Positions 45,815 to 56,826 of a stretch of DNA of 64,000 nucleotides are shown here, piece after piece. A program made the position numbers and the translations under genes. The DNA comes from Woeseiaceae bacterium. GTDB lineage: Bacteria; Pseudomonadota; Gammaproteobacteria; Steroidobacterales; Woeseiaceae. Below the pieces are notes generated by a model. It did not search any database. It was given only the letters and a program-made list of their open reading frames with translations, and was not told the origin of the DNA. Numbering within the stretch: the stretch's first letter is position 1; every line of letters begins with the position of its first letter. The stretch covers positions 16,058-80,057 of the forward strand of contig JASJCM010000001.1 in NCBI GenBank assembly GCA_030065985.1. Direction: 5' to 3'.

Positions 45815-46792
45815 ATGCGCGCATTGGTATGCAAAAAATATGGACCGCCGGAGAGCCACGCCATCGTCGATTGGGACGATCCGGAGCCCGGCGACTATGA
45901 CATTGCCTTCGACGTCAAGGCGGCGGCACTGAACTTTGCCGACATCCTCTCGATGGCCGGCCAGTACCAGGTTAAGGCACCCCTGCCCTTCATCGCGGGC
46001 AATGAAGCCGCCGGGATCGTCACTGCCGTTGGCAGGAACGTCACCCGGTTCAAGCCAGGCGATCGCGTTATTGGCGCGCTGCGCGGCGGCGGCTTCGCCG
46101 AAAAATCGATCGTCCCTGAGGTTGCCGCACTTGCCGCCCCTGCTGAACTCGGTTTTGAGCAGGCCGCGGCTTACTCCGTCGCCTACGGCACGGGTTACCA
46201 CGCGTTAAAGCAAAACGCCCGGCTCCAGGACGGCGAAACCGTCCTCGTGCTCGGCGCCGCTGGCGGCGTGGGCTATGCCGCGGTCGAACTGGCGAAAGCC
46301 ATGGGCGCGACCGTCATCGCCGCGGCGAGCAGCCAGGAGAAACTGGATTTCGTGGCACACGCCGGCGCGGACGAGTTCATTGACTACTCGAACCAACCTC
46401 TCAAGGAAACGGTCAAATCACTGACCGACGGTCGGGGTGTAGATGTCGTTTACGACCCGGTCGGTGGCGACCTCGCTGAGCAGGCGCTGCGCGCGACGGC
46501 CTGGCACGGGCGCTTTATCGTGGTCGGTTTCGCGAGCGGCACCATCCCGAAGTTCCCGGCCAACCTCGCATTGCTTAAGGAAGCGAGCATCACCGGTACG
46601 TGGTTCGGCACCTGGGCCGAACGCCATCCGGAGGAAATGCGCGCGAATTTCGAGGAACTCGCGAGCATGATCGCGGCGGGCACGATTCGTCCGCGCGAGC
46701 CGACAACGTTTGCGTTTGACGACTGCGCCGAGGCGTTTCGGGTCATTACTGAACGACGCGTACTTGGCAAGGTCGCACTGCAGATGGCGTGA
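45815..46792 (+). CDS. NADPH:quinone oxidoreductase (zinc-type MDR family)
   Basis: A 325-aa medium-chain dehydrogenase/reductase of the quinone oxidoreductase subgroup, lacking the catalytic zinc ligands. LNFADILSMAGQYQVKAPLPFIAGNEAAGIV and VLVLGAAGGVGYAAVELAKAMGATVI (NADPH-binding) are characteristic. It reduces quinones or enones with NADPH in the cytoplasm. It is divergent from the M1 peptidase gene across 81 bases and its stop overlaps the ATG of the HupE/UreJ gene by one base. Confidence 0.92.
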   Translation: MRALVCKKYGPPESHAIVDWDDPEPGDYDIAFDVKAAALNFADILSMAGQYQVKAPLPFIAGNEAAGIVTAVGRNVTRFKPGDRVIGALRGGGFAEKSIVPEVAALAAPAELGFEQAAAYSVAYGTGYHALKQNARLQDGETVLVLGAAGGVGYAAVELAKAMGATVIAAASSQEKLDFVAHAGADEFIDYSNQPLKETVKSLTDGRGVDVVYDPVGGDLAEQALRATAWHGRFIVVGFASGTIPKFPANLALLKEASITGTWFGTWAERHPEEMRANFEELASMIAAGTIRPREPTTFAFDDCAEAFRVITERRVLGKVALQMA

Positions 46793-47583
46793 TGCACAAG
46801 CGGTCAATTTGGGTTGCCGCGCTCCTGTTGCTGTTCGCCAGCACCCTCGTGCTTGGCCATCCCGAGGACGAGCTGTGTGTGCCGGGCGAGGATGGCATGG
46901 ATCCCGAACTGTGTGCGCTGCTCGCGGAGATGAACAGCGCCGAAGGCGCTTACAACCAGACCGGAAGCTCTCCGCTACTCGATGAGTTCGGTGAACGCCG
47001 CGGCTTTTTCGAGACCGCGGGGCTCTATATCACGATCGGGATTGGCCACATTCTGCCGGACGGTGCCGACCACATCCTCTTTGTTCTTGCCATCTTCCTG
47101 GCGTCGACGCGGATCGCAGCGCTCGTCTGGCAAATCTCGGCGTTTACAGTTGCACACACCGCGACGCTCGGACTCGCCGCAGCCGGTTTCATAACGCCCT
47201 CCGCCGCTGTCGTCGAACCATTAATTGCGTTCACGATTGCGTTCGTCGCGATCGAGAACCTTGTATTCAAGGACATGACGAAGTGGCGGCCGCCGGTCGT
47301 GTTCAGCTTCGGGCTGATACATGGCCTTGGCTTCGCGGGCTTCTTCGGCGAACTCGGCCTGCCTCCGAACCAGTTCTGGAGTGCCCTGATCGGATTCAAT
47401 ATCGGTGTGGAAATCGGGCAGCTTTCCGTTGTGCTGGTCGCCGCATTGCTCGGCGTCTGGATTCGGCGCCGGCTGGCCGACCCGGACGGCACGATGCGGT
47501 ATCGCCAGTTCGTCGCCATGCCCGCCTCACTGGTAATTGGCCTGACGGGGCTTTGGTGGGGCATCACCCGACTGATCGCATGA
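46792..47583 (+). CDS. HupE/UreJ-family membrane protein
   Basis: A 263-aa protein with a signal sequence (WVAALLLLFASTLVLG), an acidic 60-residue periplasmic part containing several cysteines, then the HupE/UreJ membrane domain: GIGHILPDGADHILFVLAIFL with the His/Asp pair, FTVAHTATLGLAA and GLIHGLGFAGFF. Family members are nickel or cobalt permeases; this version with an extra N-terminal extracytoplasmic domain is common in organisms without urease or hydrogenase, so the cargo is uncertain. The ATG overlaps the previous stop by one base; a GTG one codon earlier is less likely. Confidence 0.85.
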   Translation: MHKRSIWVAALLLLFASTLVLGHPEDELCVPGEDGMDPELCALLAEMNSAEGAYNQTGSSPLLDEFGERRGFFETAGLYITIGIGHILPDGADHILFVLAIFLASTRIAALVWQISAFTVAHTATLGLAAAGFITPSAAVVEPLIAFTIAFVAIENLVFKDMTKWRPPVVFSFGLIHGLGFAGFFGELGLPPNQFWSALIGFNIGVEIGQLSVVLVAALLGVWIRRRLADPDGTMRYRQFVAMPASLVIGLTGLWWGITRLIA

Positions 47584-47611
47584 AGAAAGGGCGCCCGCGA
47601 AGCGGACGCCC
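47583..47611 (-). terminator. Rho-independent terminator downstream of the M3 peptidase gene
   Basis: A GC-rich hairpin (GGGCG and CCGC pairing with GCGG and CGCCC, one internal mismatch, three-base loop GAA) is followed on the minus strand by TTTCTT. It starts 23 bases after the stop of the minus-strand peptidase and also borders the hupE stop, so it may serve both directions, with better T-tract support for the minus strand. Confidence 0.7.
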
Positions 47612-47633
47612 CTTGTACTGCTGAAGTGGTTGA

Positions 47634-49808
47634 CTAGTTGCCGCCCGCTTCTTCTACGGCAAATCCACGGCCCTCGAGCAGCGGCTCGATGCTCGGATCC
47701 TGGCCGCGGAATTTGCGATACAGCTCGTCCGCTTCCTGCAGGCCGCCTGCCTCATAGACCCACTTCTTCAGGCGCGCGGCGATTTCCGGATCCCAGATAT
47801 CCTCGGCCTGCTTGAATGCAGCAAAGCCGTCGGCATCGAGAATCTCGGACCACAGGTACGCGTAGTACCCCGCTGAGTAACCGCCAGCAAAGATGTGGCT
47901 GAAGTACTGCGAACGGTAGCGTGGTTCAATCTCGGGAATCAGGCCGTAACCCTCAAGCACCTGCTTTTCGAACGCACGTGCATCCGTGATCTTCGCGGCT
48001 TCCTCGGAGCTCAGCATATGCCAGTTAAGGTCCAGCAATGAGGCAGCGATGTACTCCGTTGTCGCGAACCCCTGATTGTGGTTGCCGGCAGCCAGCATGC
48101 GCTCGACCAGGTCATCAGGAATGACCTCGCCGGTCTCATGATGCCGCGCGTACATTTCCAGCATCTCTGGCTCCGAGACCCAGTGTTCCAGAATCTGCGC
48201 GGGGAACTCGGTGTAGTCGCGAGGCCCGTCTACGCCTGAGAACATCGGGTAGTCGATCTGCGTCATGATGCCGTGCAGCCCGTGGCCGAACTCGTGGAAC
48301 AGCGTTTCAACGTCGCCGAAGCGCATCAGCGTTGGCTCACCCTCCGGCGGCGTCGGCAGGTTCAGGTTGTTCGTCACGAGCGGGCGAATGCTATTGCCGC
48401 CGATATTCGACGTGCCCCGGTAGGAACTCATCCATGCGCCGCCGCGCTTGGAGTCGCGAGCATACATATCGGTCATGAACAGGCCGAGATGGTCACCATC
48501 AGCGTCTTTAACGTCAAATGACACGACAACCGGGTTCCAGCCCTCGACGTCGACTTCCTCAAACGTCACACCAAACAGCCGCGTCGCCATTTCGAACATA
48601 CCGGCACGCACGTTCACGAGATCGAAGTAAGGCTTGGTCTCGTTCTCGTCGACATCGAACTTGGCCTTGCGGACCTTCTCGGAGTAATGCCACCAGTCGT
48701 GCGCGGCGAAGGTAAACTCGTCGCCGATCATGTCCTGCATGTCGGCACGTTCTTCCTTTGCCGTCTCAAGCCCCGGGCGCCATACGCGCAGCAGGAAGTC
48801 CTCGGCGCCCTGCGGCGTCTTCGCCATGTTGTACTCGAGGATGTAGTGCGCATGTGACTCGTAGCCCATCAGCTCAGCACGCTTGGCGCGCAGCTGGGCG
48901 ATCTCGATTGCGAGCGGTCCATTATCGCGCTCGCCTGCAGACGCGCGCAGCCGATAGCCGTTAAACAGCTTCTCGCGCAGCTTCCGGTTTTCCGATTGCG
49001 TCATGAACGACTCGTAAGAAGAGCGGTTCAGGCCGACAACCCAGGCTTCCTTCTCTTCGTCCCAGATAGCGCCCTTGAAGTCGTCGCTCAGTCCAGCGAT
49101 TTCCTCATCAGTCTTCAGCTCCAGCGTGAATCCCTTGGTCTCGAGCAGCAGGTTCTGGGCAAACTTTGTCGTCAGGCCCGAAATCTTGGCATTGATTTCG
49201 GCGATCTGTTCTTTGACGTCCGTCGGCAGCGCCGCGCCTGCGCGCACGAACGAGCGATGGCGCAATTCGAGCAGGCGCGCATCCTGCTCATCGAGGTCGA
49301 GGCTATCGCGCTGCTCGTAAACTGTCTTGATGCGCTGCCAGAGCGCATCGTTCATGACGATCGCATCATATTCACGCGTCAGCATCGGCCAGATTTCGGT
49401 CTCGAGTGCCCGCAGTGTGTCATTGGTTTCAGTACCTGTGATGTTGCCGAACGTGTAGCTCGACTTGTCCAGAAGGTCACCCGCCAGCTCGAGCGCCACG
49501 ATCGTGTTCTCGAAGGTCGGTGCCTCGGCATTGTCTGCGATTGCGGCGATATCGTCTCGCAGCTCGAGAACGCCCTTCTTGATGGCAGGCATGTAATGGT
49601 CGTCTGCGATGACCGCGAAAGGAGGCACGCCATAGGGCGTGTCCCAGCTCTCGAGGAACGGATTGCCCTCGAGCTCGGCATCGGTCACGGCAATCTCGTC
49701 GGTAGCCTCGTCAGCAGCGTCCGTCGCCGTCTCGCCCTGGTCCGCGCCGCCACAGGCGCCCAGCATCATTGCGACCAGCCATAAACTAATCAACCTACTG
49801 AATTTCAT
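47634..49808 (-). CDS. M3-family oligopeptidase (Dcp-like), lipoprotein
   Basis: A 724-aa zinc peptidase with a lipoprotein signal ending MMLGAC. The active-site HEFGH is at residues 505-509 with the third ligand in the downstream glutamate region, and the C-terminal GGYSAGYYAYLWSEILDADGF is the conserved substrate-binding part of M3A peptidases. It resembles peptidyl-dipeptidase Dcp, which removes C-terminal dipeptides, but a membrane-anchored form implies periplasmic use. A stretch of Thr/Ala/Asp separates the anchor from the fold. The ATG is preceded by AGGAAA and ends a long upstream open frame that has no similarity. Confidence 0.92.
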   Translation of the reverse strand: MKFSRLISLWLVAMMLGACGGADQGETATDAADEATDEIAVTDAELEGNPFLESWDTPYGVPPFAVIADDHYMPAIKKGVLELRDDIAAIADNAEAPTFENTIVALELAGDLLDKSSYTFGNITGTETNDTLRALETEIWPMLTREYDAIVMNDALWQRIKTVYEQRDSLDLDEQDARLLELRHRSFVRAGAALPTDVKEQIAEINAKISGLTTKFAQNLLLETKGFTLELKTDEEIAGLSDDFKGAIWDEEKEAWVVGLNRSSYESFMTQSENRKLREKLFNGYRLRASAGERDNGPLAIEIAQLRAKRAELMGYESHAHYILEYNMAKTPQGAEDFLLRVWRPGLETAKEERADMQDMIGDEFTFAAHDWWHYSEKVRKAKFDVDENETKPYFDLVNVRAGMFEMATRLFGVTFEEVDVEGWNPVVVSFDVKDADGDHLGLFMTDMYARDSKRGGAWMSSYRGTSNIGGNSIRPLVTNNLNLPTPPEGEPTLMRFGDVETLFHEFGHGLHGIMTQIDYPMFSGVDGPRDYTEFPAQILEHWVSEPEMLEMYARHHETGEVIPDDLVERMLAAGNHNQGFATTEYIAASLLDLNWHMLSSEEAAKITDARAFEKQVLEGYGLIPEIEPRYRSQYFSHIFAGGYSAGYYAYLWSEILDADGFAAFKQAEDIWDPEIAARLKKWVYEAGGLQEADELYRKFRGQDPSIEPLLEGRGFAVEEAGGN

Positions 49809-50025
49809 AATGATTTTCCTAACATTTTCCTTGATTTTCGCTTCCCGAGAGGCCGTTCCGGTCTCGACAAGGGCGGCTATTGTACAGGGTCTGCGCGAGC
49901 GAAGCCGCTTCCCTGACCGTTCTCGGTAAGCGCGTATGTATAAAGAGTCTGATTCCGGTATAAAAGGTTCACAACAATAATTGCCTGGCCGCGCTCGCCC
50001 GGCCAGAAACACGCAGGGATCAGGC
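49809..50025. promoter_or_regulatory. Divergent promoter region between M3 peptidase and prenyltransferase
   Basis: The 217-base gap is AT-rich toward its right half. Two TATAAA hexamers lie at 49939-49944 and 49959-49964 on the plus strand, 62-87 bases before the prenyltransferase ATG, but no consensus -35 is at the right spacing. The minus strand has TTTATA-type hexamers in the same place. Promoters for both divergent genes are likely here. Confidence 0.35.
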
Positions 50026-51006
50026 ATGTCATCACAATCGGCTCGGCCGCTTAACCCGGTTCCGGAGGAGTTCGCCGGCAACTCATTGTCACGGGGCCTC
50101 AAGCGAGCGTTCCATGCTACCCGTCCGAAGTTTTTCCCTGCATCCGTACTGCCCGTAGTGGTCGGCACAGCATGGGGCGCACTGGCGTCGGGCACCTTCA
50201 GCGTTTACGTGTTCCTGCTCGCACTTATCGCCACGGTCTGCGTCCACGCCGCAAGCAACGTGCTCAACGACGTCGGTGACGAATCAATTGGCACCGACGC
50301 CCGCAATGAACAGCGCATCTACCCGTACACGGGCGGCTCGCGGTTCATCCAGACCGGCATCCTGTCGCAAGCCAGCATGGCCCGACTTGGCACATCACTG
50401 CTTGTCATTGCAGCGATCGCCGGACTGCTGCTATTCCTCGAGCGCGGCCCGATGGTCATTACGTTTGGCATCATCGGTATCCTGCTTGGCGTGCTGTATT
50501 CGCTCGGCCCCGTCAAGCTCAGCACGCTGGGTCTCGGTGAAACCGCGGTTGCGATCGCTTTCGGGGTACTGCCGGTCACAGGCGCCGCGTGGTTGCAGGG
50601 CGCAGCGATCGATGCGCAACTGATCGTCTTCTCCTTGCCGGTCAGCCTCTGGGTCGCGGCCATCCTGCTGATCAACGAAGTACCGGACATCGAGGCCGAC
50701 GGCGCTACCGGCAAGCACACCCTCCCGGTGCGCCTCGGGATTGGCGCAACGGCAAACCTCTATTTCCTGCTGCACATCGCCGCCGCAGCCGCGATCGGGT
50801 GGCTCACCTACCAGGGCGCGCTCCCGCTTCTGGCACCTCTCGTGCCGCTTGGCCTGCTGCTGCTGGGCTGGAAGTCGGCGAGCGGCATTCGCGGTGGCAT
50901 GGAGAACCGCGAGGCGATGACGAAAGCCATAGAGGGCACGCTCGGGATTCATACGATCGGCTGCATCTGGATCGCCGGGTGCGCTCTGTTTGCACTTTGG
51001 TTCTAA
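50026..51006 (+). CDS. UbiA-family prenyltransferase (MenA-like)
   Basis: A 326-aa polytopic protein with eight or nine membrane segments. The first prenyl-diphosphate-binding motif is NVLNDVGDESIGTD (NDxxDxxxxxD) and the second is in NEVPDIEADGATGKHTL (NDxxDxxxDxxxGK). The pattern fits 1,4-dihydroxy-2-naphthoate prenyltransferase (MenA) better than UbiA, but a role in another quinone or heme pathway cannot be excluded. It is the first gene before nqrA, 15 bases away, a suggestive link to quinone-dependent NQR. Confidence 0.85.
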   Translation: MSSQSARPLNPVPEEFAGNSLSRGLKRAFHATRPKFFPASVLPVVVGTAWGALASGTFSVYVFLLALIATVCVHAASNVLNDVGDESIGTDARNEQRIYPYTGGSRFIQTGILSQASMARLGTSLLVIAAIAGLLLFLERGPMVITFGIIGILLGVLYSLGPVKLSTLGLGETAVAIAFGVLPVTGAAWLQGAAIDAQLIVFSLPVSLWVAAILLINEVPDIEADGATGKHTLPVRLGIGATANLYFLLHIAAAAAIGWLTYQGALPLLAPLVPLGLLLLGWKSASGIRGGMENREAMTKAIEGTLGIHTIGCIWIAGCALFALWF

Positions 51007-51021
51007 GTAACGACGAAGTTT

Positions 51022-52365
51022 ATGCACATCAAAATCAAGAAAGGTCTGAACGTCCCCCTGGACGGCTCGCCTGAGCAGAGAATCTCCGCCGGCCCCGAGG
51101 TGACCTCTGTCGCCCTGCTGGGTCCGGATACTCACGACCTGAAGCCGCGCATGTTGGTTCGCGAGGGTGATCGCGTTCAGCTCGGTCAGCCGCTTTACAA
51201 CGACAAGGCCAACCCGGGCATCAACTTCACGTCCCCGGGCAGCGGTGTCGTGGCACACATCAACCGTGGCGAGCGACGCATACTGCAGTCGGTGGTCATT
51301 GATCTCGACGGTGACGACGCTGTGCAATTCCCGCACGTATCGCCCGGCGAGCTCGCCGACCTCGATTCCGACACGATTCGCGAGACCATGCTTGCGTCAG
51401 GCCTTTGGACGGCATTCCGAACGCGGCCTTTCAGCAAGATACCGGCGGCCGATTCTTCGCCACGAGCGATCTTCGTGACGGCGATCGACACGAACCCGCT
51501 GGCTCCCGATCCAGGGGTTGTCATTAACGAGGATCCGGATTCGTTCAGATTGGGCCTGCGACTGGTGAAGAAGCTGGTGCATGGGCCTGTCTACATCTGC
51601 ACCGCGGACAATGCGAATATCGAGTGCCCCAACGACCTGCCGTTCCGCCATGCGGTCTTTCAGGGCCCGCACCCCGCGGGACTGCCCGGCACGCACATTC
51701 ATTTCCTCGAACCTGTGAGCGAATCGAAGGTTGTCTGGCATATTGGTTACCAGGACGTTATGGCGATGGCACGCCTTTTCACAACCGGGCGGTTGCCGGT
51801 CGAGCGGGTTGTCGCGATTGGCGGTCCAATGATAGAAACACCGCGCCTCGTCAGTACACGACTTGGCGCCAACACGAGCGAGCTCATCAGCGGCTCACTG
51901 CGGCCAGGTGACGTTCGCGTCATCTCCGGGTCGGCGCTGAGCGGCTATCGCGCTGCCGGCTGGGCAACCTACCTGGGTCGCTATCACCAGCAGGTTTCGG
52001 TCCTCCAGGAAGGCACCCCTCGGGAGTTCCTGTCGTTTATGCGGCCTGGTTTTGGCAAGTTTTCGTCCGCGCGCGCGTTCGTCGGCAAGCTGTTCGGCAA
52101 AGACTATCGCTTCACTACATCGCAGAACGGCAGTCCCCGCGCCATGGTCTCGATCGGCAGCTTCGAGCAGGTCATGCCACTGGACATACTGCCGACGCCT
52201 TTGCTCAAAGCACTGCTCGTCCGCGACACGGACGGCGCTCGCGACCTTGGCTGCCTCGAGCTGGATGAGGAAGATCTCGCGTTGTGCTCATTCGTTTGCA
52301 ACGGCAAATACGAATACGGCCCGCACCTGCGGCAGAATCTTCATGAGATCGAGGTGAACGGCTGA
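51022..52365 (+). CDS. nqrA: Na+-NQR subunit A
   Basis: A 447-aa soluble subunit. [20 protein letters not shown] and [19 protein letters not shown] are typical, followed by the NqrA conserved core and a C-terminal [24 protein letters not shown]. It docks at the membrane and takes part in the quinone site. Its stop shares a base with the nqrB ATG. Confidence 0.95.
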   Translation: MHIKIKKGLNVPLDGSPEQRISAGPEVTSVALLGPDTHDLKPRMLVREGDRVQLGQPLYNDKANPGINFTSPGSGVVAHINRGERRILQSVVIDLDGDDAVQFPHVSPGELADLDSDTIRETMLASGLWTAFRTRPFSKIPAADSSPRAIFVTAIDTNPLAPDPGVVINEDPDSFRLGLRLVKKLVHGPVYICTADNANIECPNDLPFRHAVFQGPHPAGLPGTHIHFLEPVSESKVVWHIGYQDVMAMARLFTTGRLPVERVVAIGGPMIETPRLVSTRLGANTSELISGSLRPGDVRVISGSALSGYRAAGWATYLGRYHQQVSVLQEGTPREFLSFMRPGFGKFSSARAFVGKLFGKDYRFTTSQNGSPRAMVSIGSFEQVMPLDILPTPLLKALLVRDTDGARDLGCLELDEEDLALCSFVCNGKYEYGPHLRQNLHEIEVNG

Positions 52366-53573
52366 TGAAACCGCTACGCTCTTTCCTCGACAAGGTCGAA
52401 CCGCTGTTCACGCCAGGCGGACGCTTCGAAAAACTGTACGCACTCTTCGAGGCCGTCGACACGTTCTTCTATTCGCCGGCAGACCTCGCACGTGGTTCGC
52501 CGCACGTCCGTGACGCACTGGACCTGAAACGCGTCATGATCATTGTCGTCATCGCGGGAATACCCGTTGCACTGATGGGCATGTGGAATACGGGCTACCA
52601 GGCGAACATGGCCCTGCAGTCGCTCGGAATCGCCGGCATCGAAGGCTGGCGCGGCGCGCTACTGCCGCTGCTCGGAGCCGGTTACGACCCGCAGAACATC
52701 TGGGATTGCCTGCTCCATGGTGCGCTGTACTTCATTCCGATCTATATCGTGACCATGGTTGTTGGCCTGTCCTGGGAGATCCTGTTTGCCGGCATTCGCA
52801 ATCATGAGGTCAATGAGGGCTTCTTCGTCACGGGCTGGCTGTTTGCCCTGATCGTCCCGGCCACGATCCCTCTCTGGCAAGTGGCGGTCGGCATCACCTT
52901 CGGCGTCATCATCGCCAAAGAGGTGTTTGGGGGTACCGGCAAAAACTTCCTTAACGTCGCGCTGGTCGCACGCGCGTTTCTCTATTTCGCCTACCCGGCG
53001 CAGATTTCGGGCGACGCTGTCTGGACGCCCGTCGACGGCTTTACCGGCGCCACCGCGCTGGGCGTCAGCGCCATCGAAGGCATGCAGGGCATTGCCAACA
53101 TGGGACTAACCTGGACCCAGGCGTTCATCGGCCAGATGCAGGGTTCGATTGGCGAGACGTCGGCTGCGGCCTGCCTGATTGGCGGCGCGTTCCTGGTTTA
53201 CACGGGCATCGCGTCATGGCGCATCATTGTCGCCGTGTTCGCCGGCCTGATCATTCCTACGTTGATCTTTGGCAGCGCAGACAGCAGCAACCCGATGCTG
53301 TCGATGCCGTGGCACTGGCACGTCGTCGTCGGCGGCTTCGCATTCGGCGCCGTCTTCATGGCAACCGACCCGGTCAGCGCCGCGCAGACCGATGTCGGCA
53401 AATGGGTATTCGGCCTGTTGATCGGTTTCATGACGTGGTTGATCCGCGTCATCAACCCGGCGTTCCCGGAGGGCATCATGCTCGCGATACTGTTTGCCAA
53501 CGTGTTCGCACCGGTGATCGATCACTTCGTCGTGCGAGCCAACGTAAAACGGAGGCTGAAACGCAATGGCTAA
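52365..53573 (+). CDS. nqrB: Na+-NQR subunit B
   Basis: A 402-aa membrane subunit with about ten segments. The FMN-attachment motif [10 protein letters not shown] is intact, so Thr is available for covalent flavin transfer by ApbE. It carries the bulk of the Na+ path. The last eight bases overlap nqrC. Confidence 0.96.
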   Translation: MKPLRSFLDKVEPLFTPGGRFEKLYALFEAVDTFFYSPADLARGSPHVRDALDLKRVMIIVVIAGIPVALMGMWNTGYQANMALQSLGIAGIEGWRGALLPLLGAGYDPQNIWDCLLHGALYFIPIYIVTMVVGLSWEILFAGIRNHEVNEGFFVTGWLFALIVPATIPLWQVAVGITFGVIIAKEVFGGTGKNFLNVALVARAFLYFAYPAQISGDAVWTPVDGFTGATALGVSAIEGMQGIANMGLTWTQAFIGQMQGSIGETSAAACLIGGAFLVYTGIASWRIIVAVFAGLIIPTLIFGSADSSNPMLSMPWHWHVVVGGFAFGAVFMATDPVSAAQTDVGKWVFGLLIGFMTWLIRVINPAFPEGIMLAILFANVFAPVIDHFVVRANVKRRLKRNG

Positions 53574-54309
53574 AGAATTTGATCGCGACAGCATCTCCAA
53601 TACGCTGATCGTCGCCATCGGCCTGAGCCTCGTCTGCTCGATAATCGTTTCGAGCGCCGCCATCGTGCTGAAACCGGTTCAGCAAAAGAACGAAGAGCTG
53701 TTTCGGCAACAGATCATCCTCGAAGTCGCCGGCCTCATGGAGCCGGATGCAGACGTGACTGTCCTGTTCGAGGCGATCGAGGAACGCGTCGTCGACCTCG
53801 AGTCAGGCGACTACGTCGAAGGCGTCGATACGGACGAGATGGTGACCATTCCAGATGATCTGGACCTCGCCAGCATCGGCGAGCGAGCGCGCTATATTCC
53901 GGTCTATCACGTCATGAAGGACGGCGAGATCGAGCAGCTCATCCTGCCGGTCTATGGCAAGGGTCTCTGGTCGACCATGTACGGCTATCTTTCTGTTGCG
54001 CCCGACGGCAATTCAACGCGCGGCCTGCAGTTCTACGCACACGGTGAAACGCCCGGTCTCGGCGACCAGATGGACAAGGAAGACTGGCGCGCACAGTGGG
54101 ACAGCAAGGAACTCTACGGCGACAGTGATCAGCCGCAGGTCCGAGTCATCAAAGGTCTCGTGCCGGACGGCATTGAAGGCGGCGAACACATGATTGACGG
54201 TATGTCCGGCGCCACGCTTACTGGCAACGGCATCACCGGGCTCCTGCAGTACTGGACCGGTTCGCACGGCTTCGGCCCCTACCTGAACAACTTTCGTGAG
54301 AGCAGCTAA
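53566..54309 (+). CDS. nqrC: Na+-NQR subunit C
   Basis: A 247-aa protein with one N-terminal membrane span and a periplasmic FMN domain. The covalent-flavin motif [10 protein letters not shown] is intact near the C-terminus. ATG overlaps nqrB. Two bases separate it from nqrD. Confidence 0.95.
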   Translation: MAKEFDRDSISNTLIVAIGLSLVCSIIVSSAAIVLKPVQQKNEELFRQQIILEVAGLMEPDADVTVLFEAIEERVVDLESGDYVEGVDTDEMVTIPDDLDLASIGERARYIPVYHVMKDGEIEQLILPVYGKGLWSTMYGYLSVAPDGNSTRGLQFYAHGETPGLGDQMDKEDWRAQWDSKELYGDSDQPQVRVIKGLVPDGIEGGEHMIDGMSGATLTGNGITGLLQYWTGSHGFGPYLNNFRESS

Positions 54310-54311
54310 CG

Positions 54312-54971
54312 ATGAGTGAAACCCGTAAAGTCCTGATCGACCCGCTTGTCGACAACAACCCGGTTACGCTGCAAATGCTCGGTATCTGTTCGGCGCTCGC
54401 CGTTACCACCTCGTTGCTTCCCGCATTGCTCATGTGTCTCGCACTGACAAGCGTCGCGGCACTGGCCGGTGCTGCGATCAGCGCGCTGCGGCATCGCATC
54501 CCGAACAACATTCGCATCATCGTGCACATGACGATCATTGCGTCACTGGTGATACTCGTCGACCAGCTGCTCAAGGCCTACGCCTTCGAGACGAGCAAAC
54601 AGCTCTCCGTATTCGTTGGCCTGATCATCACGAATTGCATCGTGCTCGGGCGCGCCGAAGCGTTTGCTATGAAGAATGGCGTCGTCCTGAGTTTCATCGA
54701 CGGACTGGGCAACGGCCTCGGCTACAGCGTCATCCTGATCGCGGTTGCCACGCTGCGCGAACTGTTCGGCGCGGGCACCCTGCTCGGTTACCCCGTACTC
54801 GAAACCGTCTCCAACGGCGGCTGGTACGAACCGAACGGCCTCATGCTCTTGCCGCCAAGCGCGTTTTTCATTATCGGACTGCTGATCTGGGGCATCCGCA
54901 CCTGGCGCAAACAGCAGGTCGAGAAGCCCGAATACCAGATTCACGCCGTGCACCGGACGGAGGTCTTTTAA
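54312..54971 (+). CDS. nqrD: Na+-NQR subunit D
   Basis: A 219-aa membrane subunit with about six segments. It begins [23 protein letters not shown] and has [16 protein letters not shown], both NqrD/RnfE hallmarks, with a Cys in the pair that binds the [2Fe-2S] cluster shared with NqrE. Confidence 0.95.
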   Translation: MSETRKVLIDPLVDNNPVTLQMLGICSALAVTTSLLPALLMCLALTSVAALAGAAISALRHRIPNNIRIIVHMTIIASLVILVDQLLKAYAFETSKQLSVFVGLIITNCIVLGRAEAFAMKNGVVLSFIDGLGNGLGYSVILIAVATLRELFGAGTLLGYPVLETVSNGGWYEPNGLMLLPPSAFFIIGLLIWGIRTWRKQQVEKPEYQIHAVHRTEVF

Positions 54972-55574
54972 ATGGAAGCCTATGTCAGCCTCTTCATCCA
55001 GGCCGCCTTCGTCGAGAATCTCGCACTCGCCTTCTTCCTTGGCATGTGCACGTTCCTGGCCGTGTCAAAGCGCGTGGAAACGGCGATCGGCCTTGGCCTC
55101 GCCGTGATCGCGATCCAGGTCATCACGGTTCCCGTCAACTACCTGATCTACACCTATCTGCTGGCCGACGGCGCGCTCGCCTGGGCCGGCATGCCGAATA
55201 TCGACCTGAGTTTCCTTGGTCTCGTGTCCTACATCGGCGTCATCGCCGCGCTCGTGCAGATCCTCGAGATGACGCTCGACAAGTTCTTCCCGAAACTCTA
55301 CAACGCCCTTGGCATTTTCCTGCCTCTGATCACGGTGAACTGCGCGATCCTCGGCGGCACGTTGTTCATGGTCGAGCGCCAGTACGACTTCGCGGAATCC
55401 GTCGTCTTTGGCGTCGGCAGCGGCTCGGGCTGGGCCATTGCGCTGATCGCGCTGGCCGGAATCCGCGAGAAACTCAAGTATTCCGACGTCCCTGACGGAC
55501 TGCAGGGTCTCGGCATCGCATTCATCATTGTCGGCCTCATGTCGCTTAGCTTCATGGGCTTCTCGGGTATCTAA
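54972..55574 (+). CDS. nqrE: Na+-NQR subunit E
   Basis: A 200-aa membrane subunit with six segments. [25 protein letters not shown] and [15 protein letters not shown] supply the conserved cysteines that pair with NqrD. It follows nqrD with no gap. Confidence 0.95.
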   Translation: MEAYVSLFIQAAFVENLALAFFLGMCTFLAVSKRVETAIGLGLAVIAIQVITVPVNYLIYTYLLADGALAWAGMPNIDLSFLGLVSYIGVIAALVQILEMTLDKFFPKLYNALGIFLPLITVNCAILGGTLFMVERQYDFAESVVFGVGSGSGWAIALIALAGIREKLKYSDVPDGLQGLGIAFIIVGLMSLSFMGFSGI

Positions 55575-55575
55575 C

Positions 55576-56820
55576 GTGAACGCCGAATCAACTGTCATTC
55601 AGGAAGTGCTGCTGGGCGTTGGCCTGTTTACGGCAATCGTCCTATTGCTGGTCTTCGTCATTCTCATGGCCCGCTCGAGGCTGGTTTCGACGGGTAGCGT
55701 CAAGGTGATCGTCAACGACGAACGCGAAATCGCGATCCCTGTCGGCAGCAAGTTGCTGCAGGGCCTGGCGGATGCCGAGCTGTTCGTTCCCTCTGCCTGC
55801 GGTGGCGGCGGCACCTGTGCCCAATGCCGGGTGCGTGTGCTGTCCGGCGGCGGCGCAATCCTGCCGACCGAGACATCGGTCATCAACAAGCGGGATGCGG
55901 CCGATCACTATCGCCTGGCGTGCCAGGTGGCCGTCAAGCAGGACATGACGGTACAGGTCGCTGACGAAGTCTTTGGCGTCAAACGCTACGAGACCACGGT
56001 CGTTTCCAATCGGAATGTGGCCAGTTTCATCAAGGAACTGGTTGTCGCACTGCCCGAGGGCGAGGAACTCGATTTCCGCGCCGGTGGCTATATCCAGATC
56101 GAGTGCCCGCCACACGATCTCAAGTACTCGGACTTCGACATCGACGAGGAATTCCGCGACGAGTGGGACAAGTACGACCTTTGGCGCTACGAGTCGCACG
56201 TCAAGAGCAATGAGATGCGTGCCTACTCAATGGCGAGCTATCCGGACGAACGCACCGTGATCAAGCTCAATGTTCGCATTGCGACGCCGCCCCCTGGAGC
56301 CGATGCCTCGGTGCCACCGGGCATCATGTCATCGTACATCTTCAACCTGAAACCCGGCGACAAAGCGATCATTTCGGGACCGTTCGGCGAGTTCTTCGCC
56401 AAGGACACTGACAACGAGATGGTGTTCATCGGCGGCGGCGCCGGCATGGCACCGATGCGCTCGCATATCTTCGACCAGCTCAAGCGCAAACACAGCAACC
56501 GCAAGATGTCGTTCTGGTACGGCGCGCGCAGCCTGCGCGAGATGTTCTACGCGGAAGAATTCGACGAGCTTGCCGCGAACAACGATAACTTCGAGTGGCA
56601 CCTTGCGCTTTCGGAGCCGCAACCCGAAGACAACTGGGCCGGCCTGAAGGGCTTTATCCACCAGGTGCTGTACGACGAGTACCTGAGACAGCACGAAGCG
56701 CCCGAAGACTGTGAGTACTACATTTGCGGGCCACCGATGATGAATACGGCGGTCATCAAGATGCTCGAGAGTCTTGGCGTCCAGAAAGAGAATATCCTGC
56801 TCGACGACTTCGGCGGCTAG
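55576..56820 (+). CDS. nqrF: Na+-NQR subunit F (NADH dehydrogenase)
   Basis: A 414-aa protein with an N-terminal membrane span, a [2Fe-2S] ferredoxin domain ([10 protein letters not shown] and a later C) and an FAD/NADH domain (RAYSMASYP for [17 protein letters not shown] for NADH). It admits electrons from NADH. A GTG one base after the nqrE stop is the fitting start; an upstream ATG lies inside nqrE. Confidence 0.95.
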   Translation: MNAESTVIQEVLLGVGLFTAIVLLLVFVILMARSRLVSTGSVKVIVNDEREIAIPVGSKLLQGLADAELFVPSACGGGGTCAQCRVRVLSGGGAILPTETSVINKRDAADHYRLACQVAVKQDMTVQVADEVFGVKRYETTVVSNRNVASFIKELVVALPEGEELDFRAGGYIQIECPPHDLKYSDFDIDEEFRDEWDKYDLWRYESHVKSNEMRAYSMASYPDERTVIKLNVRIATPPPGADASVPPGIMSSYIFNLKPGDKAIISGPFGEFFAKDTDNEMVFIGGGAGMAPMRSHIFDQLKRKHSNRKMSFWYGARSLREMFYAEEFDELAANNDNFEWHLALSEPQPEDNWAGLKGFIHQVLYDEYLRQHEAPEDCEYYICGPPMMNTAVIKMLESLGVQKENILLDDFGG

Positions 56821-56826
56821 TTTGTG

